DNA of 18,743 nucleotides from JACZWZ01 sp964194935 (GTDB lineage: Bacteria; Actinomycetota; Acidimicrobiia; Spongiisociales; UBA11373), in contig CAXMOL010000080.1 of assembly GCA_964194935.1 (NCBI GenBank), positions 1 to 18,743 on the forward strand, read 5' to 3'. Numbering within the stretch: position 1 is the stretch's first letter; the number at the start of each line of letters is the position of its first letter. The position numbers were made by a program, and so were the translations under genes. Positions 1 through 7,002 of the stretch are shown here, piece by piece. A model generated the notes under the pieces. It was not told the origin of the DNA and ran no database searches. It saw only the letters and a list, made by a program, of their open reading frames with translations.

Positions 1-246
1 TTTGGGGCAGTTCCCAGCCTGCGATCGCTGTCACTGTGGCCTGCACCTGGGTTTGTTCCGGGAGGAACATTTGGGGCAGTTCCCAGCCTGCGATGCTCGA
101 TGCCTGGGCTGTGGCTGCCTGGGTCTGTTCCGGGAGGAACATTTGGGGCAGTTCCCAACCTGCGATCGCTGTCACTGTGGCCTGCACCTGGGTCTGTTCC
201 GGGAGGAACATCTGCGGCAGTTCCCAACCCTCGATCGCCGACACTG
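1..246. repeat. 69/72/69-bp in-frame tandem repeat
   Basis: On the plus strand the unit begins TTGGGGCAGTTCCCA and recurs at 2, 71 and 143, with a degenerate copy (CTGCGGCAGTTCCCA) at 212. Unit lengths are 69, 72 and 69 bp, all multiples of three, so the array encodes a 23-24-residue protein repeat on the minus strand. The copy closest to the gene start (212-246) is the most diverged, as expected for an array that expands internally. The array continues past the left edge, so total copy number is unknown. Confidence 0.9.
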
Positions 247-427
247 CGCTGACGGCAGCGGTCTCTTCGCCGCTATCGGCAACGATGAATGCGATTGCTG
301 CCACCGCCACCAGAGCAGCGATCGAACGGAGGATGGAGAGTCCGGTGAACCGAGCGCCACGGGCTGGAATCCGCACCATCGCCGTATCGCTTGCTGAAGC
401 CTGATTTCGTCCCTTGAGAGTGGTCAT
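1..427 (-). CDS. Membrane-anchored tandem-repeat protein, C-terminus outside the window
   Basis: I do not recognise the family. The frame is open from ATG at 427 through the left edge, giving 142 residues without a stop. The start is supported by AAAGGAG about 5 bases upstream. Residues 1-28 are basic and polar (MTTLKGRNQ...), residues about 30-51 form one hydrophobic helix (SIAALVAVAAIAFIV), and what follows should lie outside the membrane. From about residue 68 the chain consists of near-identical 23-24-residue units built on GWELPQMFLPEQTQ followed by an Ala/Thr/Val/Gln-rich stretch; three full units and the start of a fourth are visible. Arg-rich N-terminus plus a single helix suggests an N-in signal anchor or an uncleaved Sec signal. 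It is divergent from the AHSA1/ArsR operon, with 352 bp between them. Function is unknown; a surface or periplasmic repeat protein is an inference. The plus-strand ORFs here are shadows of the repeat. Confidence 0.75.
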   Translation of the reverse strand, partial: MTTLKGRNQASASDTAMVRIPARGARFTGLSILRSIAALVAVAAIAFIVADSGEETAAVSAVSAIEGWELPQMFLPEQTQVQATVTAIAGWELPQMFLPEQTQAATAQASSIAGWELPQMFLPEQTQVQATVTAIAGWELPQ

Positions 428-688
428 GCCATCTCCTTTCGTCTTGGTCCGGTATGTCACCTGTCGAACGTACGAAAAGACACCCCAATGCACATCGGGG
501 ATCGGCACCGAGAAGAATCTGCAGCCGACCCATAAACCAACCGGCACATACCTAGAAGAGGCTGTGCGATTGAGGCCGTGGAAACCGCCATCCCGCTCAG
601 AACCCTTACGCCGTATAGGTTTCTTGCTGTTCTGGGTCGAAACCGGTGCTAACGCGTCTCTAATGGCTTGGAGACTCCGCCTCAGCGG

Positions 689-748
689 TTGACTTCAGAA
701 TGCGCAACGATTATGTTTCACGTTGATGCGCAACAAGCAAGTTGCGTG
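689..748 (+). promoter_or_regulatory. Promoter and probable ArsR operator for the AHSA1/ArsR operon
   Basis: A sigma70-type promoter is visible: TTGACT (689-694), 17-bp spacer, TATGTT (712-717). TGCGCAAC occurs at 701-708 inside the spacer and again at 727-734. The second copy pairs with GTTGCG (741-746) as an inverted repeat around AAGCAA, and CAACG (706-710) pairs with CGTTG (721-725) across the -10 box. These nested repeats cover the -10 box and the likely transcription start, where a winged-helix ArsR dimer would block polymerase. Autoregulation by the second gene of the operon is inferred from position and symmetry. The rest of 428-779 shows nothing else I can support. Confidence 0.6.
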
Positions 749-779
749 TGTGAGGGAGGAATCCGTGAGGGAGGCAACG

Positions 780-1229
780 ATGATGACCCGGGTGGACAAA
801 ATCGAGCGGGAAGTCCTGGTTCCGGCGGCAATCGAGCGGGTGTGGCAGGCGATCACCGTTGCTGAGGAACTCGCGCAATGGTTTGGCGACATCGCTGAAC
901 TAGACCTGCGACAGGGTGGAACCGCCAAGTTCGGCTGGAGCGAATATGGCAATACGGTCTCCGCCGTGGTTGAGACGGCAGATCCCCCTACCCGGTTCGC
1001 CTTTCGCTGGGCTGCGTCGCCCGATACAGAGGTAGAGGACGGTCCCTCGACGCTGGTCGAGTTCACGCTCGAGTCTGTGACCGATGGGACGATCGTCCGG
1101 GTGGTGGAGACAGGCTTTGCTTCGTTCCCCGATGAGTTGTACCGGCGACAATTCGACGCCAACACATCGGGTTGGAAGGCCGAACTGCAGGATCTCATCG
1201 ATTACGCAGGTGCCGGCGGCGAGGGATGA
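780..1229 (+). CDS. SRPBCC/AHSA1-domain protein
   Basis: This 149-residue protein matches the activator-of-Hsp90-ATPase-homology (AHSA1) branch of the START-like fold. It opens with the typical IEREVLVPAAIERVWQAIT strand-helix, followed by AQWFGD, and ends with a long C-terminal helix containing GWKAELQDLIDYA. The family forms a deep hydrophobic cavity and usually binds small lipophilic molecules; no catalytic residues are diagnostic. The start is placed at ATG 780 (ATG 783 also possible) because GAGGGAGG ends five bases before it. An in-frame TTG at 723 would add 19 unlikely residues over the operator. The stop overlaps the ArsR start in an ATGA, so the two are translationally coupled. ArsR-AHSA1 pairs are common in actinobacteria; the ligand here cannot be read from sequence. 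Confidence 0.88.
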   Translation: MMTRVDKIEREVLVPAAIERVWQAITVAEELAQWFGDIAELDLRQGGTAKFGWSEYGNTVSAVVETADPPTRFAFRWAASPDTEVEDGPSTLVEFTLESVTDGTIVRVVETGFASFPDELYRRQFDANTSGWKAELQDLIDYAGAGGEG

Positions 1230-1576
1230 GTATCACCGCCTCGCAGAAGGTGTTCTCGGCCCTGGCGGATCCAACGCGTCAGCAACTGATCGACTGGCTG
1301 GCCGAAGAAGAGACGGGAACCGCCACCGAATTCGCGGCACGGTTGCCGATTAGCCGCCAGGCTGTGGCCCGCCACCTGTCGGAGCTAGAGGCTGCTGGTC
1401 TGGTGAGGGGTGCGAGGCTGGGCAAGGAGTTGCGCTACTCCTTGGACCCCGGTCCGCTGGTGGATGCAATGCAGTGGCTTGCAGTTCGCGCTGCTCAGTG
1501 GGATACCAAACTCGACGCTCTGGCGAAGTATCTGTCCGCCGACGATCAACCCAGCGAGGATTCCGATGGTGGTTGA
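1226..1576 (+). CDS. ArsR-family winged-helix repressor
   Basis: A 116-residue protein with the ArsR/SmtB layout. The family start VFSALADPTRQQLIDWLAE is followed by the helix-turn-helix ATEFAARLPISRQAVARHLSELEAAGLV (about residues 32-60) and the wing GARLGKELRYSLD. There is no ELCVCDL metal site and no Cys at all, so it belongs to the non-metal-sensing group usually paired with SRPBCC proteins. The start ATG 1226 overlaps the upstream stop. It probably represses its own operon through the TGCGCAAC repeats around 701-748; the effector may be a ligand held by, or altered by, the AHSA1 partner (inference). The acidic C-terminal tail (SADDQPSEDSDGG) looks disordered. It ends 18 bp before the convergent cyclase-ATPase gene, with no clear terminator between them. 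Confidence 0.92.
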   Translation: MSITASQKVFSALADPTRQQLIDWLAEEETGTATEFAARLPISRQAVARHLSELEAAGLVRGARLGKELRYSLDPGPLVDAMQWLAVRAAQWDTKLDALAKYLSADDQPSEDSDGG

Positions 1577-1594
1577 CCGTCGCCGATCGGACGC

Positions 1595-4201
1595 TCAGTC
1601 CTCTTCGAGGAGGTAGGCGAGGGCCTCGTCGTAACGCATCGCCCTCCCCTGCTGATACACCTCAGCCATCTCCCCTTCGAGTGCATCCAATTCGGCTTCG
1701 GCGAAGGTCGTCTCTTGGTTGACGGCGATGCTGATGAGATCGAGTCCGCTGAGATCCCGTAGCCCGTAGGCCACTCCGGCAAGGCGAATCGCTCGTTCAC
1801 GATCATCTCGTTGGCCGGCGATCATTGCGAAGATCCCGGCAAACATCACCAGCGCCGAATAGTCACGCGAGGACCCGAGCAATTGCAGGCCGCGTTGCAG
1901 GTATGGCTCGGCCTGGTCGAACTCCTCCACCCGGGAGAGCATCGCACCGATTTCGAAGTTCGCCCACCCCTCACCAAACACGTTGCCGACGGCTCCGTAC
2001 TCGGAGACGGACAAGTTGAGATATCGGATGCTCTCGTCCCGATCGACCGTCTCGTTGCGATACCCCATGCTCCCCATCCCCCAGTGGACATCGGCCAATC
2101 CTCCCTCGTCCCCGAGGCTTCGATAGGTCTCTTCGGCCTCGGTCAGCATCTCGCTGGCCGCCTCGAGATCGCTTGAGCCGTAGGCGCGGGTAAGTCCGTT
2201 GTTGTACAGCGCGTTGGCGATTTCGGCCGGGTCGTCCAATTCGCGCTGCATCTGGAGTGCAGCCGCGTACGCCTCGTCGGCGGCTTCGAGATCACCCTGC
2301 CACCAGGCGATTCCGCCCGATGCCTCGATCACCTTGGCGCGGAGGGAGGCCGCTCCGCCTTCGAGAGCCAGCACACGATCGAGAGCGGCGCGGGCCTCGT
2401 GGATGTGACCCCGGGTCTGCCAAAAACGCCACATTGCCCAGGACAGGCGAAAGGCAATGTCGGCTTCCTGATGGTCTATTGCCCAGTGGAGTGCCGCCCG
2501 CAGGTTGTCGTGGTCCCGATCCAGAACCTCGAGCCAGTGGCGTCGCTCCACCATCAGCACTTGAGCGGCTGCAGCTTCGGCAAACGAGGCATAGGTCTCG
2601 GCGTGCGACGCGGCGAGGCGCTCCGATTCGCCTGAGTCCATGAGCATCTCGTGTGCGTACTCACGGATCACTCGAAGCCACCTAAACCTGACATCGCCGG
2701 ACGACTGATCTTGAACGAGCAGGCTGTTCTCGACGAGGGTTGCCAGGTCCTCGATCACATCGGAGCCGTACACGGCCTCGATCTCCTCCAGCCTGCCCCC
2801 TTCAACGAAGACGGCCAACTGACACAACAGCACTCGACTCTTCTCCGGCAAGGTCTCCACCGACCACGAAATGGCGTTCCACAGGGTCTGGTGTCGATCT
2901 GGCGCGTCGCGGCTTCCTCCTCCGAGTCGGCTGGGATCGAGACGTTCCAGCACCGCCTCCACCGGCAGCAACCGAAGTTGCGGCACGACCAATTCGATCG
3001 CCAGCGGTAGACCGTCGAGGCGCCGGACCAGCTCGGCTACGGCAGCAGCGTTGTCCTCGGTGAGCACGAATCCGCGATTGACGGCCATTACTCGCTCTAC
3101 GAATAACTGGACCGCCGGTACGGCGCTGAGTGCAGCGAGATCACGCTCCTCATCGCCCTCTCCCACCGAGAGCGGGGCGATCGGCATTTCCTGTTCACCG
3201 GCGACTCGCAGTGGGATCCGTGATGTGATGAGCACCGTCGACCCCGGAGAGCATCTGACCAAGGCGGCGACAACTTCGCCTGCTTCGATCAGATGCTCGA
3301 AGTTATCCAGCACCAGAAGCGCCGAACGTTGCGAGAAAACCTCGACGAGATGCTCCTGCGGGGATTGGCTCCGAGTCGATGCCGGAACACCTAGAGCAGA
3401 CAGAATCGTCGAAGGGATCAGATCGGGGTCGATGATCGGGGCGAGAGGAACGAAGAACGTCCCATCCGGGTAGTTCTCTGAGCTTTCGGCGGCGATTTGC
3501 AGCGCCAGTCTGGTCTTACCGGTTCCGCCCGGGCCCAGAAGCGAAAGGATGCGCGTCCCTTCGAGAAGCCGCGTCGCTTCGGCGAGTTCGGCCTCTCGGC
3601 CGACGAAGGATGTCACCTGCACCGGGAGGTTGTGGGCCACCCGGTCGAGTGTCTTCAACGGAGGGAACTGGTCGGAGAGGCCGTCAACAACGACCTGGAA
3701 GATCGCCTCCCGTTCGGTGAGGTCCTTGAGCAGGTGTTTGCCGAGGTCGCGTAACGAGGTGCCCTCGGGAAGTAGCTGACCGACCAAGGTGGCGGTCGCG
3801 TCGGACACGACGATTTGACCGCCATGTCCTGTCGAGGCAATTCGGGCGGCACGGTGCACGTCGAGACCGACATAGTCGTCGCCGCCCAGCACCCCGGCGC
3901 CGGTGTGCAGACCGATCCTGACTCGGATCACTCCATCGTCTGGCCAGGAAGTCGCGTTGAGCGCTTGCTGAAACTCCACTGCTGCTGCAACAGCGTCTGC
4001 CGCCTGTTCGAACGTCGCAAAGACCGCATCGCCCTCAGTCCGAATCAGGACCCCGCGGTGGGTAGCAAGCACCTGGCGTGCCAGGTCGTTGTGTGTCTCC
4101 ACAAGCTCCGGCCAGCGGTCGCCCAGGTCCTGGACGAGCCGGGTGGAACCCTCGATGTCGGTGAACATGAAGGTGACGGTTCCGGTTGGAAGTGCTGACA
4201 T
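1595..4201 (-). CDS. Class III cyclase domain + NB-ARC-like ATPase + TPR-like regulator
   Basis: An 868-residue cytoplasmic protein with three parts. Residues about 6-175 are a class III nucleotidyl cyclase domain: metal-binding D15 (FTDIEGST) and D58 (RTEGD), D109 in DYVG, and R120. The purine-specifying Lys is Arg54 and the usual catalytic Asn is His116, so activity or specificity may be altered. Residues about 195-520 form a STAND/NB-ARC-like ATPase with P-loop GPGGTGKT (223-230), Walker B LLVLDN (295-300), ITSR (sensor-1/RNBS-B type) and GLPL (397-400). From about 530 to the end come helical TPR-like repeats. This plan resembles actinobacterial cyclase/ATPase/TPR proteins such as the Rv0386/Rv1358 group, but it has no C-terminal LuxR HTH. 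Start ATG 4201 gives MSALPTGTVTFMFTD, the usual N-terminus; the ribosome site (GGGG) is weak. It is divergent from the UBP zinc-finger gene by only 32 bp. The TPRs probably sense a partner or ligand (inference). Confidence 0.92.
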   Translation of the reverse strand: MSALPTGTVTFMFTDIEGSTRLVQDLGDRWPELVETHNDLARQVLATHRGVLIRTEGDAVFATFEQAADAVAAAVEFQQALNATSWPDDGVIRVRIGLHTGAGVLGGDDYVGLDVHRAARIASTGHGGQIVVSDATATLVGQLLPEGTSLRDLGKHLLKDLTEREAIFQVVVDGLSDQFPPLKTLDRVAHNLPVQVTSFVGREAELAEATRLLEGTRILSLLGPGGTGKTRLALQIAAESSENYPDGTFFVPLAPIIDPDLIPSTILSALGVPASTRSQSPQEHLVEVFSQRSALLVLDNFEHLIEAGEVVAALVRCSPGSTVLITSRIPLRVAGEQEMPIAPLSVGEGDEERDLAALSAVPAVQLFVERVMAVNRGFVLTEDNAAAVAELVRRLDGLPLAIELVVPQLRLLPVEAVLERLDPSRLGGGSRDAPDRHQTLWNAISWSVETLPEKSRVLLCQLAVFVEGGRLEEIEAVYGSDVIEDLATLVENSLLVQDQSSGDVRFRWLRVIREYAHEMLMDSGESERLAASHAETYASFAEAAAAQVLMVERRHWLEVLDRDHDNLRAALHWAIDHQEADIAFRLSWAMWRFWQTRGHIHEARAALDRVLALEGGAASLRAKVIEASGGIAWWQGDLEAADEAYAAALQMQRELDDPAEIANALYNNGLTRAYGSSDLEAASEMLTEAEETYRSLGDEGGLADVHWGMGSMGYRNETVDRDESIRYLNLSVSEYGAVGNVFGEGWANFEIGAMLSRVEEFDQAEPYLQRGLQLLGSSRDYSALVMFAGIFAMIAGQRDDRERAIRLAGVAYGLRDLSGLDLISIAVNQETTFAEAELDALEGEMAEVYQQGRAMRYDEALAYLLEED

Positions 4202-4233
4202 GAGCGCCCCATCATGGTCGGTCGGCGATTAGC

Positions 4234-4524
4234 GTGCCGACCGTGACCCGACCAGATCTGTGCGCTGAACTACTGGAAGTGACCGTCGGCCCGGTGCCCG
4301 AAGGTGGCTGTCCCGCCTGTATCGAGATGGGTGATAGCTGGGTTCATCTGCGGTTCTGTGTCACTTGCGGAGCTATCGGGTGCTGCAATGACTCAAAGAA
4401 TCAGCACGCTCGCAAGCATGCTGCTTCCGGCGGTCACCCGGTCATCAGGTCGAAGGAGCCGGGGGAGTTCTGGGCGTATTGCTTCGACCACGAGGCCGGA
4501 CGGCCACTCCAGCCTCCAAGCTGA
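4234..4524 (+). CDS. UBP-type zinc finger protein
   Basis: A 96-residue protein that is almost entirely one ZnF-UBP domain. Candidate zinc ligands appear in family order: C26-x2-C29, C42-x2-C45, C50/C51, H58, H62 and H68, ending with the typical FWAYC (C83). In eukaryotes the domain binds the free C-terminus of ubiquitin. In bacteria it occurs as a small stand-alone protein or beside cyclic-nucleotide-binding and redox proteins, with unknown partner. GTG at 4234 is used as start; GTG at 4243 is an alternative that loses three residues. It is followed after 61 bp by the cyclic-nucleotide-binding gene on the same strand, so co-transcription is likely. An overlapping frame from 4304 is an artefact of the next gene's upstream extension. 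Confidence 0.88.
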   Translation: MPTVTRPDLCAELLEVTVGPVPEGGCPACIEMGDSWVHLRFCVTCGAIGCCNDSKNQHARKHAASGGHPVIRSKEPGEFWAYCFDHEAGRPLQPPS

Positions 4525-4585
4525 CACCGCACCCATCTCTTGTTGTGCGCCTAATCTCGTGAGTCGTCTTGTGACCGAGGTCCAA

Positions 4586-5137
4586 ATGCTTTCAGATCAG
4601 GCACGCCAAGTTCTCCGGAGTACGACGCTGTTCGCCGGTTTCAACGACGAGCAACTCGATGAGGTACCCAAGGTCGCTACCCCGCGAACGTTCGAGCCCG
4701 GTGAGGTGATCGTCACTGAGGGCGAGCAGGCAGCTCGTTCGCTGTGGCTCATCGTGGAGGGCGAGGTCGAAATCAGAGTCGGTGGTGAGTTGCTGCGGAC
4801 CGAGGGCCCGGGCTCACATGTTGGCGAACTTGCGCTGCTGACCGATGCCCCCAGGTCTGCCGATGTGATCGCAGCGACGCAGACGACCGCTCTTCAGCTC
4901 ACCCGGGACCACCTGCGCGGCCTCATTCATGGCAATCCCGACGTCGGGATGGCGATCATGGCCGAGTTGGCCACCCGACTGAGAAACCTGACGGCTGCCG
5001 TCGCCGAGATCTTGAAGGTGTCGCCGGAGGCTGTAAAGGTCGCTGCTGATCATGGCATCGAGTCGCTGCCTGCATCGTCGCATCCGAATCTTGACGCTAT
5101 CGAGTACGCCATCGCGCTGACTCAGTCGACCGACTGA
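4586..5137 (+). CDS. Stand-alone cyclic nucleotide-binding domain protein
   Basis: A 183-residue protein whose first ~125 residues form a cNMP-binding domain. LFAGFNDEQLDEV leads into the beta-roll, then GEVIVTEGEQA, LWLIVEGEVEI and the phosphate-binding cassette GELALLTDAPRSA (G80, E81, R90, S91). The Arg and Glu that hold the cyclic phosphate and ribose are both present, so binding is likely. The C-terminal ~55 residues are helical and contain no helix-turn-helix, so it is not a CRP-type transcription factor; it may act on a partner protein. ATG 4586 is chosen because GAGG lies five bases upstream; GTG 4571 and GTG 4559 are in-frame alternatives. Lying among four cyclase genes, it is the only visible effector for their product in this window (inference). 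The CoA-binding gene follows after 24 bp. Confidence 0.88.
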   Translation: MLSDQARQVLRSTTLFAGFNDEQLDEVPKVATPRTFEPGEVIVTEGEQAARSLWLIVEGEVEIRVGGELLRTEGPGSHVGELALLTDAPRSADVIAATQTTALQLTRDHLRGLIHGNPDVGMAIMAELATRLRNLTAAVAEILKVSPEAVKVAADHGIESLPASSHPNLDAIEYAIALTQSTD

Positions 5138-5161
5138 CGTTCGCACGATCTAGGAACGGCA

Positions 5162-5590
5162 TTGCTTCCTCTCGACATCGACACCCTGCTCGCGTTCTAC
5201 CGGGACACCGAGACCATTGCAGTCGTCGGTGCTTCCAACGATGAGTTGAAGCAAGCGAACAAGATTCCGAAGTACCTGCAATCGCAGCACTTCAGGGTGA
5301 TCCCGGTGAATCCGACAACCGACGAGGTTCTGGGTGAGCCGGCCTTTCGGTCATTGAGTGAGATCACCGAGCACGTGGACGTTGTGGATGTCTTTCGTCC
5401 GGCCGAGGAGGCTCCAGCGATTGCGGCTGATGCGGTTGCAATTGGCGCGTCGGTGCTCTGGCTGCAGTTGGGGATCGTGTCGGAAGAGGCCAGCGAGATC
5501 GCTACCGCTGGAGGCTTGACGGTCGTCATGGATGCGTGCATCGGTGCCGTGCACCGCAAACTCGTCCGCCGCCACGACCTGAGCAGCTAG
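5162..5590 (+). CDS. CoA-binding Rossmann-fold protein (YccU type)
   Basis: A 142-residue single-domain protein of the CoA_binding_2 family. The N-terminal dinucleotide-type loop IAVVGASNDELKQANKIPKYL is followed by FRVIPVNPTTDEVLGEPAFRSL. Then come VDVVDVFRPAEEAPAIAADAV, the segment ASVLWLQLGI, and VMDACIGAVH near the C-terminus, a typical family ending. Members bind CoA or acyl-CoA; a cellular role is not established for most. The start is TTG 5162, with AGGA about seven bases upstream; no ATG/GTG alternative keeps the whole N-terminal helix. It lies 24 bp after the cyclic-nucleotide-binding gene and is probably in its operon. Its TAG stop overlaps that of the convergent cyclase within the tetramer CTAG at 5587-5590. 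Confidence 0.9.
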   Translation: MLPLDIDTLLAFYRDTETIAVVGASNDELKQANKIPKYLQSQHFRVIPVNPTTDEVLGEPAFRSLSEITEHVDVVDVFRPAEEAPAIAADAVAIGASVLWLQLGIVSEEASEIATAGGLTVVMDACIGAVHRKLVRRHDLSS

Positions 5591-6813
5591 GAATCGACGG
5601 CAACACTCGACGGGAGCCGGCCCTCGAGAAACCAGGTCTCCATCGGGGCCTTGCCCTTGATCTCGATCGACCCGCGAGGGCTGCAGGCGAATTCATCCTT
5701 GATCAGCTCGTACGTGGCCCGAGTCAATTGGATCTGGTCGGGTAGACCGTGAGATTCCATACGGCTCGCCGTATTCACGGCATCGCCCCAGACGTCGTAC
5801 TGGAATCGAGAACGACCGATGACTCCAGCCACAACCGGTCCAGAATCCATCCCGATACGGAACGAGATGGATTCCGAGCTTTTCGAGTACTCCCGCATCT
5901 CGAGAGCCATCGCGGCGAGAGCCTTGGCGTGATCAGCGCGTGGCGTGGGGATCCCCGAAGCGACCATGTAGTTGTCACCGATCGTCCGGATCTTCTCACA
6001 GCCGTACCGCTCTGCAAGATCGTCAAAGACGAGAAACACTTCATTGAGCGACTCGATCAGTTCGTCTGGCTGCAATGACATCGTCAGCGACGTAAAGCCG
6101 ACGATGTCTGCGAAGAGAAGGCTGGCACCGGCGTAGTGCCGGGCAATCGTTCGATTCCCATCTTTGAGCTGGGCGGCGATCTCCCTGGGCAGAACGTTGC
6201 GGAGGAGACTCTCCGAGCGGTCCTGTTCGGCAGCCAGGCGCGTCATCGCAACATCCTTCTGCCCGACGAAGTAGTAGACGGTGAGAAATACGGTTGTAGC
6301 GACGCCAATTACGTTGAATACGAAGAACAGTCCGACCAGCCAATCCGGCAAACCGTTCACGAGCTCGAGGTCTGATTGGAACCACTGGGCGAGCACGACC
6401 TCAAGCAGGAACGCCCAAAACAAGAAGGCCCCCACCTTGCGCGATGAAGTGAGCAATCCACCAACCGGGGCCAGGAGTGCCCACAGGACCACCGCCGACG
6501 ACGAGACGAATCCGCCGAGGGTCAGTTGGAGAGCAAACGGCAAGATCAAGATCAGTGCGAGTTGGCTGATCCGGAAGAAGCGGTATCTGCGGGTGGCGGC
6601 AAAGGCAACGAGAGTGAAGCCCGACAGCACTGAGTAGCTGATGGGAATCGCCCCGGCGAGTTCGCCGTAGGCCAGGTAGATGGTTCCCCAGACGACAGCT
6701 GCAAGGGCGACCAGTGAGGCAACCGTGACCAGAATCTCCTTCTGGAGCGCGAGGTCACGATCATCGGTCGGATCGGAGCCGATCTGGGTGAGTGCTGTGC
6801 CGAGGCGGCTCAT
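5587..6813 (-). CDS. Membrane-bound class III adenylate/guanylate cyclase (paralogue 1)
   Basis: A 408-residue protein. Residues about 25-185 contain roughly six hydrophobic helices. A linker follows, MTRLAAEQDRSESLLRNVLPREI in short, of the cyclase-transducer type. Residues about 228-395 are the catalytic domain, with metal ligands D236 (LFADIVGFTSL) and D280 (RTIGDNYMV), D340 in DVWG, N347 and R351. All catalytic positions are kept except that the purine-determining Lys is R276, so substrate choice (ATP or GTP) is uncertain. The layout matches the six-helix M. tuberculosis Rv1625c type; such proteins work as homodimers at the inner membrane. The start ATG 6813 has no clear ribosome site. 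It is very similar in layout and catalytic sequence to the gene at 10185-11408, so a local duplication is likely. Confidence 0.93.
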   Translation of the reverse strand: MSRLGTALTQIGSDPTDDRDLALQKEILVTVASLVALAAVVWGTIYLAYGELAGAIPISYSVLSGFTLVAFAATRRYRFFRISQLALILILPFALQLTLGGFVSSSAVVLWALLAPVGGLLTSSRKVGAFLFWAFLLEVVLAQWFQSDLELVNGLPDWLVGLFFVFNVIGVATTVFLTVYYFVGQKDVAMTRLAAEQDRSESLLRNVLPREIAAQLKDGNRTIARHYAGASLLFADIVGFTSLTMSLQPDELIESLNEVFLVFDDLAERYGCEKIRTIGDNYMVASGIPTPRADHAKALAAMALEMREYSKSSESISFRIGMDSGPVVAGVIGRSRFQYDVWGDAVNTASRMESHGLPDQIQLTRATYELIKDEFACSPRGSIEIKGKAPMETWFLEGRLPSSVAVDS

Positions 6814-7002
6814 CGATCACGCCGGGAGGAGCGTTTTGCGGTCTGGTGGGTCGTAGGCATCAGCGGCACACTATTGCAGGGGCCCCGAAGGCGTCGTTCG
6901 GATACGAATACGGGGCGGCAATCTCCGCGAAACCCGCTCGTCCGCCGAACAAGAGCCGTGAGGCTTTCTAGAATCGGTTCATTCAGCTGTCAGGAGTTCC
7001 CC

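Noticed and set aside
1..246. CRISPR array
   Set aside because: The units are nearly identical along their full 69-72 bp with no variable spacers and stay in one reading frame; this is a protein repeat.
2..404. Plus-strand ORFs of 131 and 122 residues with repeats
   Set aside because: They are mirror images of the 69/72-bp tandem array. The minus frame has the ribosome site, a plausible membrane anchor and a regular hydrophobic/acidic repeat, while the plus frames are Cys/Arg-rich and irregular.
4304..4585. N-terminal extension of the cNMP-binding protein to 277 residues
   Set aside because: The extra 94 residues overlap the UBP zinc-finger gene in another frame and are Ser/Arg-rich nonsense; ATG 4586 has a ribosome site and the domain begins just after it.
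6814..7002. Riboswitch or RNA gene upstream of the thiolase
   Set aside because: I found no recognisable conserved fold or terminator/anti-terminator pair; only a possible TAGAAT box and the AGGAG ribosome site are visible.
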